Position numbers and translations under genes: made by a program
Shown here: positions 26,478-39,655 of the stretch, piece after piece
How the letters are laid out: the number at the start of each line of letters is the position of its first letter
Position numbering within the stretch: the first letter of the stretch is position 1
The notes under the pieces: generated by a model
Database searches by the model: none
What the model saw: the letters and a program-made list of their open reading frames with translations, nothing else
What the model was told of the DNA's origin: nothing
Assembly: GCF_001866055.1 (NCBI RefSeq)
Contig: NZ_MLQS01000017.1
Span: 378,899-442,898 of the forward strand
DNA length: 64,000 nucleotides
Direction: 5' to 3'
DNA from: Anaerobacillus alkalidiazotrophicus
Lineage (GTDB): Bacteria > Bacillota > Bacilli > Bacillales_H > Anaerobacillaceae

Positions 26478-26611
26478 ACGAGCGAAACATCTGTGAAAAA
26501 GGCAGCGAGTTGTCTCAACGCAAAAACTTCTATGAATTATCGGGAAGAGGAAGAGACATGGTAAGGCCAAACTGCGTGGATAAAATAAATATTTTATAAT
26601 TAATTAAAACT

Positions 26612-26685
26612 GCGGGTGTAGTTTAATGGTAAAACCTCAGCCTTCCAAGCTGATGTCGTGAGTTCGATTCTCATCACCCGCTCCA
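26612..26685 (+). tRNA. tRNA-Gly (anticodon TCC)
   Basis: The acceptor stem GCGGGTG/CACCCGC, the anticodon loop CTTCCAA and the T-loop GTTCGATTC are all present, and CCA is encoded. It is 74 nt long and lies 6 nt before tRNA-Arg. Confidence 0.97.
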
Positions 26686-26691
26686 AATAGT

Positions 26692-26768
<77 letters not shown>

Positions 26769-26781
26769 TTTATACATAACC

Positions 26782-26822
26782 AAAAGCTTAAATCTATAAC
26801 AATAGGTTTGAGCTTTTTTTGT
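26782..26822 (+). terminator. Terminator after the tRNA pair
   Basis: AAAGCTTAAATCTAT pairs with ATAGGTTTGAGCTTT, followed by TTTT and GTTTTTG. Confidence 0.88.
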
Positions 26823-27393
26823 TTTTGCATAAAATGTATTTTAGAGGTGGGGATGAGAAAAAATATAGGAGGTGCTCTGATGTTATGATGATAACTAAAT
26901 TAATCCTATTTTATTATCCTCATGGCCATTTCTGTTTCCGCGATTTAAGGAAATAAAGTAGTTTAGGGGAAGGAACCAAACTAAAACCTTATCCGAGTTA
27001 GGGAACTTCCTTCTTCTATCCTGAAGAAAGTAAAGTCCAATTTATTAGGTTTAGTTAGGCTACTAACTTTCTTTCCTCATTAGTAAAATTAGATCAATGG
27101 ATCTTGAGGCAGGCATTGGATTGGAGGTAATGTCAATTATGTTAGAACTTACCCTTAATAAAATGCAGTTATATTTTTGTAAAAAAAAGGTATTCTACTA
27201 ATGTAAATTCCAGTTCTAAAGATTGTTATCTAGATTAACAAAAATTATTAAAACTCACCAATTTAATATCTATTTTTATTAATTTAAAAAAACTTTATTT
27301 TTTAAAATAGTGAAATCCTTTTATTTACATAGGTGTAAGCGTATGCACATAAAGAGAGTGTTCGAAATTATCTAATTATTTTAAAAAAAGTGG
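26823..27393. other. Gene-poor stretch before ilvD
   Basis: No convincing protein gene. AGGAGG at 26,868 stands 11 nt before an ATG at 26,885 that opens a 23-codon frame ending at TAA; this is too short to support. AGGTGGGGATGAG and the AAACTAAAACC..GGGAACTTCC region have no recognisable RNA fold. A CodY-like 15-mer, AATTATCTAATTATT (27,366-27,380), matches 11 of 15 positions just before the ilvD promoter. Confidence 0.4.
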
Positions 27394-27422
27394 TTGACCC
27401 CTGAGATTAAAAAGCGTATTAT
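27394..27422 (+). promoter_or_regulatory. Sigma-A promoter P1 for ilvD
   Basis: TTGACC, a 17-bp spacer and TATTAT, giving a leader of about 400 nt. No T-box or riboswitch is visible in that leader. Confidence 0.6.
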
Positions 27423-27556
27423 ATCTTCAAATACTAAAAAATAAAGAACTAACTACAAGTTTTATCTGTAAGAAAAATTAACAAGATAACAAATAAAAAA
27501 GTTATTCTACACTTGTATTCACAAAAGTCAAAAAATTCAAACAATAAAACGAGCGA

Positions 27557-27586
27557 TTGACAATAAATATCCCTCAACGTTATCAT
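27557..27586 (+). promoter_or_regulatory. Candidate second promoter for ilvD
   Basis: A perfect TTGACA, an 18-bp spacer and TATCAT. It would give a leader of about 240 nt. Confidence 0.45.
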
Positions 27587-27830
27587 TAAATAGTTTTTTA
27601 TTATAATCATCTTCAGTCTAATAACATACATTAATGGTAGCCCTATAAAAGTTTAACAGGGTTTGTTATCACAAATTAGGTAATTACTATATTTGCGTTT
27701 ACTGAAGAAGTTGAACATTTGTGTTATCGATATTTAAATAAGACATGATGTTTATATAGCTAAAGTTTATACAAAAGACGAACTAATCCAAGAGGATAAA
27801 ACAACAAGTATACTAGGGGATGTAGATATT

Positions 27831-29498
27831 ATGCGAAGTGATATGATTAAAAAAGGTATTGACCGTGCGCCGCACAGAAGCTTATTAAGAGCAACTGGTG
27901 TAAAAGAAGAAGATATGAATAAGCCATTTATTGGTGTCTGTAATTCATATATCGATATTATTCCAGGCCACGTTCACTTAAATAAATTTGCTGAGGTAGT
28001 TAAAGAAGCTATTAGAGAAGCTGGTGGAGTACCCTTTGAATTCAATACAATTGGTGTAGATGATGGAATTGCGATGGGTCACATCGGCATGAGATATTCA
28101 CTACCTTCACGAGAAATAATTTGTGACGCAGCCGAAACAGTTATTAATGCTCATTGGTTTGACGGAGTTTTTTACATCCCAAATTGTGATAAAATCACCC
28201 CTGGAATGTTAATGGCAGCTGTTCGAACTAATGTCCCATCTGTTTTTGTAACAGGAGGTCCAATGGAAGCTGGGCGTACAAAAGATGGGAAGAGCTTATC
28301 TTTAGCATCCGTTTTTGAAGGAGTTGGAGCGTTCCAATCAGGAAAAATGTCTCGAGAAGAGCTTTTGGAGATTGAATCATCTGCATGTCCAACGTGTGGA
28401 TCGTGTTCTGGAATGTTTACAGCAAATTCTATGAACTGTCTTATGGAAATGGTTGGGATGGCATTGCCAGGAAACGGAACAATCGTAGCGACTTCTGAAG
28501 ACAGAAAAAAACTGATTAAAGATGCTGCAAAACATTTAATGAATTTAATTGAAAAAGATATCCGCCCAAGAGATATCATTACGAAAGAAGCTATTGATGA
28601 TGCTTTCGCTTTAGATATGGCAATGGGAGGTTCTACAAATACAGTCCTTCATACATTAGCTATTGCTAATGAAGCTGAAATTGAATATGACCTAAAACGA
28701 ATTAATGAGGTTGCAGAGCGTGTTCCGTATTTATCTAAAATAAGTCCAGCATCAGATTATTCAATGCAAGATGTGCATAATGCTGGTGGAGTCAGTGCCA
28801 TCATCAAGGAATTATGTAGCATAGAAGGGGCAATTCACCCTGATCGTATGACAATTACCGGGAAGTCAATCTACGAAAATGTTAAAGATGCTGAAATTAC
28901 AAATGATGAAGTAATTCGTCGTAAAGATAATCCATATAGTCCCGTTGGTGGATTATCAATATTATTTGGAAACATTGCACCTGATGGAGGAGTAATAAAG
29001 GTTGGGGGTGTTGATCCTAGCATTCAAACCTTTGATGGTAAAGCGATTGTTTTTAACTCACAAGATGAAGCATTAGAGGGAATTGAAAATGGTTCCGTAA
29101 AAGCTGGTCATGTAGTAGTCATCCGTTATGAAGGTCCAAAAGGCGGTCCTGGAATGCCAGAGATGCTTGCTCCTACATCTTCAATTATCGGTAGAGGATT
29201 AGGTAAGGATGTTGCTTTAATTACTGATGGAAGGTTCTCTGGAGCATCGAGGGGAATTTCTATAGGACATATTTCTCCAGAAGCAGCAGAGGGCGGCCCG
29301 ATCGCTTTTATTGAAAACGGAGATAGAATTATCATTGATTTAACAAATCGAACAATTAACTTAGATATTTCCGATGAAGAATTAGAAAACAGAAAGAAAT
29401 CTTGGGTTCAACCAGAGCCGAAGGTGAAAAAGGGATATTTAGCTCGTTATTCTAAACTAGTAACCTCGGCTAATACAGGTGGGGTAATGAAAATATAA
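27831..29498 (+). CDS. ilvD: Dihydroxy-acid dehydratase
   Basis: IlvD makes the 2-keto acids for valine, isoleucine and (through ketoisovalerate) leucine and pantothenate. It uses an Fe-S cluster: the 555-residue product has Cys motifs in [14 protein letters not shown] and [19 protein letters not shown], plus [19 protein letters not shown] near the C-terminus. The start is ATG with AGGGGATG upstream. It is followed after 20 nt by the T-box leader of ilvB, so it is placed at the head of the ilv-leu cluster but outside the T-box control. In B. subtilis ilvD is a separate gene. Confidence 0.96.
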   Translation: MRSDMIKKGIDRAPHRSLLRATGVKEEDMNKPFIGVCNSYIDIIPGHVHLNKFAEVVKEAIREAGGVPFEFNTIGVDDGIAMGHIGMRYSLPSREIICDAAETVINAHWFDGVFYIPNCDKITPGMLMAAVRTNVPSVFVTGGPMEAGRTKDGKSLSLASVFEGVGAFQSGKMSREELLEIESSACPTCGSCSGMFTANSMNCLMEMVGMALPGNGTIVATSEDRKKLIKDAAKHLMNLIEKDIRPRDIITKEAIDDAFALDMAMGGSTNTVLHTLAIANEAEIEYDLKRINEVAERVPYLSKISPASDYSMQDVHNAGGVSAIIKELCSIEGAIHPDRMTITGKSIYENVKDAEITNDEVIRRKDNPYSPVGGLSILFGNIAPDGGVIKVGGVDPSIQTFDGKAIVFNSQDEALEGIENGSVKAGHVVVIRYEGPKGGPGMPEMLAPTSSIIGRGLGKDVALITDGRFSGASRGISIGHISPEAAEGGPIAFIENGDRIIIDLTNRTINLDISDEELENRKKSWVQPEPKVKKGYLARYSKLVTSANTGGVMKI

Positions 29499-29511
29499 AA
29501 ATTTTATACAA

Positions 29512-29757
29512 TAAAACGTCGAAGAGGAAAAGTAGTTTTAAGTGTTGGTATCTACAGAGAGCCGTTGTCGCTGTGAATACGGTGATACCCCTTATTACGA
29601 ACTCACCTCTGAGTGTCAATATGAAAGGAATTTATAGGTTCCGAGTAGTATTGGTCGAGTGATACCGTCACTCGTTATCAAAACTGAACGATAAAATCGT
29701 TCCTGAGGTGGTAAATTGTATAATTAACCATGAAAAAGGGTGGTACCGTGGAAAGAA
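29512..29757 (+). ncRNA. T-box leader, leucine specifier, before ilvB
   Basis: The T-box sequence AAGGGTGGTACCGTGG is at 29,736-29,751. Stem I features upstream include GAAGAGGAAAAGTAG, CAGAGAGCC, GGTGATACC and the specifier region GAACTCACCTCTGAGTG. CTC at 29,602 is in the specifier position, which fits uncharged tRNA-Leu, as for the B. subtilis ilv-leu operon. Uncharged tRNA would favour the antiterminator and allow transcription into ilvB. Confidence 0.9.
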
Positions 29758-29822
29758 ATCTTTTCACCCCTTACTAAAAGCAAATGTTGCTTATTTATAG
29801 GGGTGAGAAGGTTTTTTATTTT
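29758..29822 (+). terminator. T-box terminator before ilvB
   Basis: CTTTTCACCCCT pairs with AGGGGTGAGAAGG, followed by TTTTTTA. It directly follows the T-box sequence. Confidence 0.9.
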
Positions 29823-29979
29823 ACTTTCAAAAAGAATTTTGATGGTATGAGAAAAGGTGGATATTATAACAATAATGGTTAACTTTGAAAATAATGTTGT
29901 CACCTCCCTTCTAAAACATGGTATGTATGAATAGCCAATAGAGCTGCATAAATAAAATCAACTTGTTAGGGGGATAAAA

Positions 29980-31707
29980 ATGAGTACCAAGTTGAGGAAA
30001 AAAGAAGTAATTGTTGAAAAAGAAAATCAAATGATGACTGGTTCATCCATGCTGATCGAAGCAATAAAGCAAGAGGGAGTAGATGTGATTTTTGGTTACC
30101 CGGGTGGAGCAATTTTACCAGCCTATGATCAAATTTATAAGGATGGAATTCGTCACATCTTAGCAAGGCATGAGCAAGGCGCGATTCACGCAGCAGAAGG
30201 ATATGCGAGAGTATCTGGAAAGCCAGGTGTTGTAGTCGTGACATCTGGTCCAGGAGCTACTAATGTGGTTACGGGAATTGCAGATGCAATGATGGATTCA
30301 CTTCCATTAGTTGTTTTTACTGGTCAAGTTGCTAGTTCTGTAATTGGTACAGATGCCTTTCAGGAAGCTGACGTAGTAGGTATTACAATGCCGATAACAA
30401 AACATAGTTATCAAGTGCGAAACGTAAATGACTTACCGAGAATAATTAAGGAAGCATTTCATATTGCGACAACCGGAAGGCCAGGACCTGTATTAATTGA
30501 CTTACCAAAGGATGTTTCACTGGAAACAGGTTTGTTTGATTATAGTAAAGCAGTTGATTTGCCAGGGTACCAACCCACGATCATGCCTAATAAGTTACAA
30601 GTTAGAAAACTTGTAGAAGCAGTAAGTAGTGCAAAGAAACCACTTATCTTAGTTGGTGCCGGTGTGTTACATGCTAATGGAACTGATGAACTGTTAAAGT
30701 ATGTTGAGCAACAGCAAATTCCTATTGCAAGTACCCTTTTAGGATTGGGAGCATTTCCAGGTGATCATGAATTGTTTTTAGGGATGGCTGGGATGCATGG
30801 AACTTACACAGCAAACATGGCTATTTATGAGTGCGATCTGTTAATTAGTTTAGGTAGCCGTTTTGATGATAGGGTAACAGGAAACCTTGAGAAGTTTGCA
30901 CCAAATGCTAAAATTGCACACATTGATATTGATCCAGCAGAAATCGGGAAAAATATTGAAACTCAAATTCCGATTGTTTCAGATGCCAAAGAAGCTCTAA
31001 AAGAATTAATTACCCAAAATGGTGTCAAATCGCAAAATTCAGTTTGGATCGAAGATTTAAAACGTTTAAAACAAGAGTATCCGTTATGGTATACAGAAGA
31101 TACATCAGTAATAAAACCACAACAACTAATTGAGCGTATTTACGAAAAAACAAAAGGTGAAGCGATTGTAACAACAGATGTTGGACAGCATCAAATGTGG
31201 ACAGCACAATTTTTTAAATTTAAAAAGCCAAATCGTTGGGTTACGTCAGGTGGTTTAGGAACAATGGGATTTGGTTTCCCGGCTGCAATAGGAGCACAAA
31301 TAGCTGAACCTAATACTCCGGTTATAGCATTCATGGGAGACGCTGGGTTCCAAATGACTCTGCAGGAGCTATCACTTTTACAAGAAATGAAACTTCCAGT
31401 AAAATTAGTAATTGTAAATAATGCTTCCTTAGGGATGGTTCGACAATGGCAACAATTATTTTTTGAAGAACGTTATTCAAACTCTTTATTCCCTGTTCAA
31501 CCAGACTTCGTAAAACTTGCCGAAGCTTATGACATAAAAGGTATGAGAGTGGATAGTGTGAATGATTTAGATAAAGCAGTTGAAGAGATGCTTGCTCATG
31601 ATGGTCCAGTTTTAGTTGATTTTAGAGTAGCATCTAGAGAAAATGTTTACCCAATGGTGGCACCAGGTAAAGGATTACACGAAATGATTGGGGTGAAACC
31701 ATTATGA
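29980..31707 (+). CDS. ilvB: Acetolactate synthase large subunit
   Basis: This thiamine diphosphate enzyme makes acetolactate and acetohydroxybutyrate, the first common step to valine, leucine and isoleucine. The 575-residue product has the active-site Glu segment [16 protein letters not shown], the FAD-binding central domain and the ThDP motif [35 protein letters not shown]. The start is ATG with TTAGGGGGA upstream. About the first 20 residues precede the conserved SMLIEAI segment and could be a slight extension. It overlaps ilvH by 4 nt. Confidence 0.96.
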   Translation: MSTKLRKKEVIVEKENQMMTGSSMLIEAIKQEGVDVIFGYPGGAILPAYDQIYKDGIRHILARHEQGAIHAAEGYARVSGKPGVVVVTSGPGATNVVTGIADAMMDSLPLVVFTGQVASSVIGTDAFQEADVVGITMPITKHSYQVRNVNDLPRIIKEAFHIATTGRPGPVLIDLPKDVSLETGLFDYSKAVDLPGYQPTIMPNKLQVRKLVEAVSSAKKPLILVGAGVLHANGTDELLKYVEQQQIPIASTLLGLGAFPGDHELFLGMAGMHGTYTANMAIYECDLLISLGSRFDDRVTGNLEKFAPNAKIAHIDIDPAEIGKNIETQIPIVSDAKEALKELITQNGVKSQNSVWIEDLKRLKQEYPLWYTEDTSVIKPQQLIERIYEKTKGEAIVTTDVGQHQMWTAQFFKFKKPNRWVTSGGLGTMGFGFPAAIGAQIAEPNTPVIAFMGDAGFQMTLQELSLLQEMKLPVKLVIVNNASLGMVRQWQQLFFEERYSNSLFPVQPDFVKLAEAYDIKGMRVDSVNDLDKAVEEMLAHDGPVLVDFRVASRENVYPMVAPGKGLHEMIGVKPL

Positions 31708-32222
31708 AACGAATAATAACAGCAACTGTAAATAATGTTTCAGGTGTTTTAAACCGGGTGACTGGAATGTTTGCTAGAAGAAACTACAATATTGAAAGCA
31801 TTACGGTAGGGCACACTGAAAATCCAGCAATTTCTAGAATGACTTTTGTAGTAGTTGTTGACAGTGAGGAAAGTATAGAGCAAGTTATAAAACAATTAAA
31901 TAAACAAATAGATGTGCTCAAAGTTTCAGATATCACAGATGAGTCAATAGTTTCAAGAGAACTAGCACTTATAAAAGTGTTTAGTACGGCTCAACAAAGA
32001 AGTGAGATCGCAGCAGTAATTAACCCATTTCGTGCTTTAATTATTGATGTTGGAAGAGAAAGTATGACTGTCCAAGTTACTGGTGATCAAGAAAAAATAG
32101 GAGCACTTATTGATTTACTACATCCTTACGGCATCAAAGAGTTAGCAAGAACTGGTATTACAGCCTTCAAACGGGGGCAGAAAGTGTCAAATAACGACCA
32201 AAGAGTAGTTTTAATTAATTAG
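31704..32222 (+). CDS. ilvH: Acetolactate synthase small (regulatory) subunit
   Basis: The 172-residue protein starts with an ACT domain ([32 protein letters not shown]), which binds valine for feedback inhibition in this family, followed by the C-terminal ALS small-subunit domain. The start ATG overlaps the ilvB stop, so the two subunits are made together. ilvC follows after 99 nt. Confidence 0.95.
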   Translation: MKRIITATVNNVSGVLNRVTGMFARRNYNIESITVGHTENPAISRMTFVVVVDSEESIEQVIKQLNKQIDVLKVSDITDESIVSRELALIKVFSTAQQRSEIAAVINPFRALIIDVGRESMTVQVTGDQEKIGALIDLLHPYGIKELARTGITAFKRGQKVSNNDQRVVLIN

Positions 32223-32306
32223 GAATTTGTAAGGAAATTGTGAAACATCACATGGTACTCTCACTTTCTTAATTTCAAAATTATAAATTTAAAATAATAA
32301 AATTAG

Positions 32307-34875
<2,569 letters not shown>

Positions 34876-34894
34876 TGTCTAAGGGGGAACAAAA

Positions 34895-35983
34895 ATGAAT
34901 AAAACAATAACAGTGTTACCTGGCGACGGAATTGGTCCTGAGGTTATCAAAGCAGCGCAGAAAGTATTAGATACTGTTGCCGAAAAGTTTAGTCACCAAT
35001 TTACGTACCAGAATGCCAAAATAGGTGGAGTGGCGATAGACGAAGATGGAACACCACTTCCTCAAGAAACAATTGACCTTTGTAAAAAAAGTGATGGTGT
35101 TTTGTTAGGAGCAGTAGGTGGACCAAAGTGGGATACACTTCCAGGACATATGCGTCCGGAGAGAGGTCTACTAGGTATCCGTAAAGCGTTAGAGTTATAT
35201 GCTAACTTACGACCAGTCACTGCTCACAAAAGCTTATTAGATGCTTCAACCTTAAAGAGAGAAGTTATTGAAGGTGTAGACTTAATGATCGTTCGTGAAT
35301 TAACGGGTGGATTATATTTTGGTCAACCTCAAGAGAGACGACAAGAAAATGATGGAGAGTCAGTTGTTGACACTCTTTATTATAAGAATTACGAAATTGA
35401 ACGAATTATTAGACAAGCTTTTGAATTAGCTCGTCTACGTCGTAAAAAAGTGACATCTGTTGACAAAGCTAATGTTCTTGAATCAAGTAGAGTTTGGCGT
35501 GAGATTGCAATCGCTGTTCACGCAGATTATCCTGATGTAGAGTTAGAACATATGTTAGTTGACAATGCTGCCATGCAACTTATCCGAGATCCTAAGCAAT
35601 TTGACGTTGTAGTAACTGAAAATATGTTTGGTGACATCTTAAGTGATGAAGCATCAATGCTAACAGGTTCTCTAGGAATGTTACCATCTGCAAGTATTAA
35701 TGGAAATGGACCGGGGCTTTATGAACCAATTCATGGTTCCGCACCGGATATTGCAGGGAAAAACTTGGCTAATCCATTAGCAACGATTTTATCTGTTGCA
35801 ATGTTACTTCGCTACTCGTTTTTAATGCAAGAGGAAGCAGATGCTGTTGAAACTGCTGTTACGAAAGTTTTGGAAGCAGGTTACCGTACGGGAGATATTG
35901 CAGAAAAAGGACAGCCAGTGTTAAGTACAGAAGAAATGACTGAAAAAGTTATCGAACATATTCAATTAGCAGTAACAAATTAA
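34895..35983 (+). CDS. leuB: 3-isopropylmalate dehydrogenase
   Basis: LeuB oxidatively decarboxylates 3-isopropylmalate to ketoisocaproate with NAD. The 362-residue product has the family features [56 protein letters not shown] segment and [25 protein letters not shown]. The start is ATG with AAGGGGG upstream. A large terminator-like hairpin lies between this gene and leuC. Confidence 0.96.
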   Translation: MNKTITVLPGDGIGPEVIKAAQKVLDTVAEKFSHQFTYQNAKIGGVAIDEDGTPLPQETIDLCKKSDGVLLGAVGGPKWDTLPGHMRPERGLLGIRKALELYANLRPVTAHKSLLDASTLKREVIEGVDLMIVRELTGGLYFGQPQERRQENDGESVVDTLYYKNYEIERIIRQAFELARLRRKKVTSVDKANVLESSRVWREIAIAVHADYPDVELEHMLVDNAAMQLIRDPKQFDVVVTENMFGDILSDEASMLTGSLGMLPSASINGNGPGLYEPIHGSAPDIAGKNLANPLATILSVAMLLRYSFLMQEEADAVETAVTKVLEAGYRTGDIAEKGQPVLSTEEMTEKVIEHIQLAVTN

Positions 35984-35998
35984 AATGTAGAAAAGAGA

Positions 35999-36072
35999 TG
36001 TAGAATTAAGAAATAGCTTGAAGGCGCTGCTTTTAAGTAGCGCCTTCAATAATTCTACATTTTCCTTTTACA
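35999..36072 (+). terminator. Terminator-like two-stage hairpin between leuB and leuC
   Basis: The outer stem TGTAGAATTA/TAATTCTACA (10 bp, perfect) encloses the inner stem TTGAAGGCGCT/AGCGCCTTCAA (11 bp, perfect). The 3' side runs into TTTTCCTTTTA. It may reduce leuCD transcription or protect upstream mRNA from decay. Confidence 0.7.
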
Positions 36073-36093
36073 TTAGAATGGGAGAGGATCTTG

Positions 36094-37506
36094 ATGAGTA
36101 AAAAAACGATCATCGAAAAAATTTGGGATAAGCATACAGTTGTTGATGAACCAGGTAAACCTACTCTATTATACATCGACCTTCATATGGTTCACGAAGT
36201 TACCTCACCTCAAGCCTTTGAGGGATTACGTTTAAAGGGAAGAAAAGTTCGCCGTCCTGATTTGACGTTTGCAACAATGGACCATAACGTTCCAACGCTA
36301 AACCGTTATACAATCACTGATGAAATTGCAAAAAAGCAAATGGATACCTTGTCTGAGAACTGTAATCAATTTGGAATTAAAGTTGCTGATTTAAACAGCC
36401 CTGATAGTGGGATTGTTCATGTAATCGGTCCTGAATTAGGTCTAACTCAGCCAGGTAAAACAATTGTTTGTGGAGATAGCCATACGTCTACTCATGGTGC
36501 CTTTGGTGCATTAGCGTTTGGAATCGGAACAAGTGAAGTAGAACATGTTCTAAGTACACAAACATTATGGCAATCAAAGCCAAAAACGTTACAAGTACAT
36601 GTAAAAGGTGACTTACCTATAGGTGTAACAGCTAAAGACGTTATTTTAGCAATTATTGCAAAATATGGTGTTAATTTTGGAACTGGTTCAGTCATCGAAT
36701 TTACAGGTGAATCTATTCGTAAAATGACTATGGAAGAACGTATGACAATTTGTAATATGAGTATCGAAGCAGGTGCAAAAGCTGGTTTAATAAGCCCAGA
36801 TGAAGTAACTTTCGAATACTTAAAAGGAAAAGAATATGCTCCACAAGGAGAAGCTTTTGAAAAAGCTGTTGCAGAGTGGAAAGCCCTTGCTACTGATGAA
36901 GGAGCTACTTACGATCAAACAGTTGAAATAGACGCATCTGAAATTGAGCCACAAGTAACATGGGGAACTAATCCTTCACAAGGAATTGGTATTAATGGAG
37001 TAGTACCTAATCCTGCTAATGCTACAAATGCTGTTGATAAAAAAGCTGTAGAGCAAGCACTTGAATACATGGGTCTTGAACCTAATACACCGATTACTGA
37101 TATTGAGATTCAACATGTATTTATTGGTTCATGTACAAACTCTAGAATGAGTGACCTGCGTGCAGCAGCGCAAGTAGCAAAAGGAAGAAAAGTAGCACCT
37201 GGAGTACGAGCAATGGTTGTTCCAGGTTCGCAGAAAATCAAATTACAAGCTGAGGCAGAAGGTTTAGATCAAGTTTTCTTAGAAGCTGGCTTCGAATGGC
37301 GTGAGTCTGGTTGCAGTATGTGTTTAAGCATGAACCCTGACTTCGTACCAGAAGGAGAACGTTGTGCTTCTACTTCAAACCGAAACTTCGAAGGTCGCCA
37401 AGGAAAAGGTGCAAGAACTCATCTAGTTAGTCCGGCAATGGCAGCAGCAGCAGCAATAGCTGGTAAGTTCGTTGATGTTCGTACGTTTACTGAGGCAACA
37501 GTTTAA
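36094..37506 (+). CDS. leuC: 3-isopropylmalate dehydratase large subunit
   Basis: LeuC with LeuD isomerises 2-isopropylmalate to 3-isopropylmalate using a [4Fe-4S] cluster. The 470-residue aconitase-like product has the cluster cysteines in [10 protein letters not shown] and [11 protein letters not shown], and [14 protein letters not shown] near residue 130. ATG at 36,094 is 6 nt after GGGAGAGG and preferred to TTG at 36,091. leuD follows after 33 nt. Confidence 0.96.
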   Translation: MSKKTIIEKIWDKHTVVDEPGKPTLLYIDLHMVHEVTSPQAFEGLRLKGRKVRRPDLTFATMDHNVPTLNRYTITDEIAKKQMDTLSENCNQFGIKVADLNSPDSGIVHVIGPELGLTQPGKTIVCGDSHTSTHGAFGALAFGIGTSEVEHVLSTQTLWQSKPKTLQVHVKGDLPIGVTAKDVILAIIAKYGVNFGTGSVIEFTGESIRKMTMEERMTICNMSIEAGAKAGLISPDEVTFEYLKGKEYAPQGEAFEKAVAEWKALATDEGATYDQTVEIDASEIEPQVTWGTNPSQGIGINGVVPNPANATNAVDKKAVEQALEYMGLEPNTPITDIEIQHVFIGSCTNSRMSDLRAAAQVAKGRKVAPGVRAMVVPGSQKIKLQAEAEGLDQVFLEAGFEWRESGCSMCLSMNPDFVPEGERCASTSNRNFEGRQGKGARTHLVSPAMAAAAAIAGKFVDVRTFTEATV

Positions 37507-37539
37507 TAGAAAACATTTTTGTTGGAGGTGCAGTTAGTT

Positions 37540-38124
37540 ATGGCTGGAATTGTAGTTCATAAAGGTAATGCAGCGGCAATGGACCGTGTAAATGTAGATA
37601 CAGATCAAATTATTCCAAAGCAATTTTTAAAACGTATTGAAAGATCTGGTTTTGGTCAATTCTTATTTTTTGATTGGCGTTTCAATGCTGATGGAACAGA
37701 TAATAGTAACTTTGAATTAAATCAACCACACAACAAAAACGCAACTATTTTAGTAGCTAATGAAAACTTTGGTTGTGGTTCTTCAAGAGAACATGCTCCT
37801 TGGGCGATCCAAGATTATGGGTTCCAAGTAGTTATTTCACCAAGTTTTGCAGATATTTTTTACAATAACTGCGTAAAAAATGGTATTCTTCCGATCAAAC
37901 TTACAGAAACTGAAGTAGAGGAATTGTTAGCGAAAGCTGATAAGGGTGTTTATGAATTAACAGTTGATTTGAAAGAACAAACTGTATCTGATGACCAAGG
38001 TTTTTCAGCAAAATTCACAATTGATCCGTACTGGAAAGAAATGCTTATGAACGGTTGGGATGAAGTATCTGTAACATTAAATTATGAAGAAGATATTTCT
38101 GAATATGAAAAACAAAGAGCATAA
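37540..38124 (+). CDS. leuD: 3-isopropylmalate dehydratase small subunit
   Basis: The 194-residue product has the small-subunit motifs VNVDTDQIIPKQFLKRIERSGFGQFLF and NFGCGSSREHAPWA. The frame opens earlier at TTG 37,519, but this lies within and before the ribosome site GGAGGTG; ATG at 37,540, 9 nt after it, is the likely start. It is the last gene of the leu group and is followed by a clear terminator. Confidence 0.95.
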   Translation: MAGIVVHKGNAAAMDRVNVDTDQIIPKQFLKRIERSGFGQFLFFDWRFNADGTDNSNFELNQPHNKNATILVANENFGCGSSREHAPWAIQDYGFQVVISPSFADIFYNNCVKNGILPIKLTETEVEELLAKADKGVYELTVDLKEQTVSDDQGFSAKFTIDPYWKEMLMNGWDEVSVTLNYEEDISEYEKQRA

Positions 38125-38132
38125 GTAAGGAC

Positions 38133-38171
38133 AAGAAGGGGAGACAAACAATTGTCTTTCCTTCTTTTTTT
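38133..38171 (+). terminator. Terminator after leuD
   Basis: AAGAAGGGGAGACAA pairs with TTGTCTTTCCTTCTT, followed by TTTTTT. An R2 left end follows immediately. Confidence 0.9.
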
Positions 38172-38216
38172 ACATAATCAGAATTTATAAATTTCTAACT
38201 TGGAAACTGTCTAGCA
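38172..38216 (+). repeat. R2 dispersed repeat, copy R2e (left end only)
   Basis: ACATAATCAGAATTTATAAA, then ATTTCTAACTTGGAAACTG and TCTAGC match R2b. The match then stops (ACAATGAGAAAG) and no GGCGCTTGCGC right end is present. It directly follows the T-run of the leuD terminator. Confidence 0.8.
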
Positions 38217-38340
38217 CAATGAGAAAGTAAATCATGTGTGTTTCTTGGCATAAGGCGTAAGAAGTTGTTTCGTTGTAATTCATATATTAGAATGGTAAAC
38301 TTAAAGGAAAAGGCGTACTAAAGGGTGGAGCGATTGTTTC

Positions 38341-39366
38341 ATGAGAGAGAAACAAAAAAAAATTAAGGAAAAGGTAGTTTTATTTCCGGGTGTAGTGGAA
38401 AAGCTTGTAGCAAAGGGCATGGAAGCATTAAAGCAAAAAAGTTTTTCAGATGCATTTTCATTTTTTGACCAAGCACTACAAATTGAACCGGATCATCCGC
38501 AAGCAAGGTTTGGTCTTGCTTTAAGCTTAATTGAACAAGCAAGGTTAGAAGAAGCTAAAGAAGTTACTGAACAAATGCTTAAAGAAGATGTTGGTAATTA
38601 TTATGATATTTTACAAGTACATATTTCCTTATTGGTTCAACTAGGAGAATATGATGAAGTAGTTACTATGCTTGAAGGCATTATGACTGAAGAAAAGTTG
38701 CCAGCAAATCTAGCAGAATCTTTTTATCACCTATTACATTTTAGTCGTCAGATGGTAGATGATGGGACACAAGTAGAAATTGATATCGATATCAAACAGC
38801 CGCCAGAAGAAGTGTTAAATATGTTATATAATGGCACAGTTGAGAAGCAATGGCTGGCAATTCAAATGTTAGGGAAATTGCCCGCATCAGTTTTTATGGA
38901 AACAGTCAAACAATACTTAATGACAGACCAATTTGATCCAGTACTGAAAAGTATTATTTTGCAGCAGCTAAAAGAAAAGAATGTAATAGGAGATATTGAA
39001 ATACATAAGTTTGGTAAAGTAATCCACATAAACATTTCTGAATTAGAAGATGTTTACCATGAGGAATTTGGTCAAAATACTATAAAGTTAGTAGCTGAAC
39101 AATTAGAAAATGATAATCCTAGTTTATTTGAAGTAGTTACCCAATTGTGGTGGCATTATCTCTTTGCTATCTATCCTATTTCACCTGAACCGTTGCAACC
39201 TTCACTATGGGCTGCTGCTGTGCATAGGACGGGAATTGAAATGGCAGGAATAGACTTTGATGATTATAACTTAGCAAACAAATATAACGTAGATAAAGAA
39301 GAGATGGTCGTTTGTTCCGAGGGGATTTTGAAAATTGAGAACGAGACCTATAAAGGAATTACATAA
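38341..39366 (+). CDS. ysoA: TPR-containing protein (YsoA-like)
   Basis: The 341-residue soluble protein starts with a highly charged segment and two tetratricopeptide repeats around residues 25-95 (AFSFFDQALQIEPDHPQARFGLALSL). The C-terminal 200 residues have no motif I recognise. By position between leuD and tig it corresponds to B. subtilis ysoA. The start is ATG after GGTGGAG, with a long spacing. It is probably a scaffold or partner-binding protein, but its partner is unknown. Confidence 0.82.
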   Translation: MREKQKKIKEKVVLFPGVVEKLVAKGMEALKQKSFSDAFSFFDQALQIEPDHPQARFGLALSLIEQARLEEAKEVTEQMLKEDVGNYYDILQVHISLLVQLGEYDEVVTMLEGIMTEEKLPANLAESFYHLLHFSRQMVDDGTQVEIDIDIKQPPEEVLNMLYNGTVEKQWLAIQMLGKLPASVFMETVKQYLMTDQFDPVLKSIILQQLKEKNVIGDIEIHKFGKVIHINISELEDVYHEEFGQNTIKLVAEQLENDNPSLFEVVTQLWWHYLFAIYPISPEPLQPSLWAAAVHRTGIEMAGIDFDDYNLANKYNVDKEEMVVCSEGILKIENETYKGIT

Positions 39367-39443
39367 TAATACTGGTTACTATTCTTCTAACAGTATTAGA
39401 TCCAGTATTATAGCTGGAAAGATTTTGTACTAATTTCTAACAG

Positions 39444-39471
39444 TTGAAATGATACTACTCTATGGTATAAT
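39444..39471 (+). promoter_or_regulatory. Sigma-A promoter for tig
   Basis: TTGAAA, a 16-bp spacer and a perfect TATAAT with extended TG (TGGTATAAT). It would give a 180-nt leader to tig. Confidence 0.65.
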
Positions 39472-39655
39472 AGAATGGTTGTAAAAAGTGGAATATCATA
39501 TAATTTTTTATGCTTTAAGAAAGGTTACACCTTTGTTAGAGGATTAAATTACATTGAAAAATGATACTCAGTCTTATAATGATAGTCAGTTTAGTTTTTC
39601 AAGTGTTACAAGCCACAAATACTTAATGATTGAAAATGTTGGAGGGAAAGAATAA

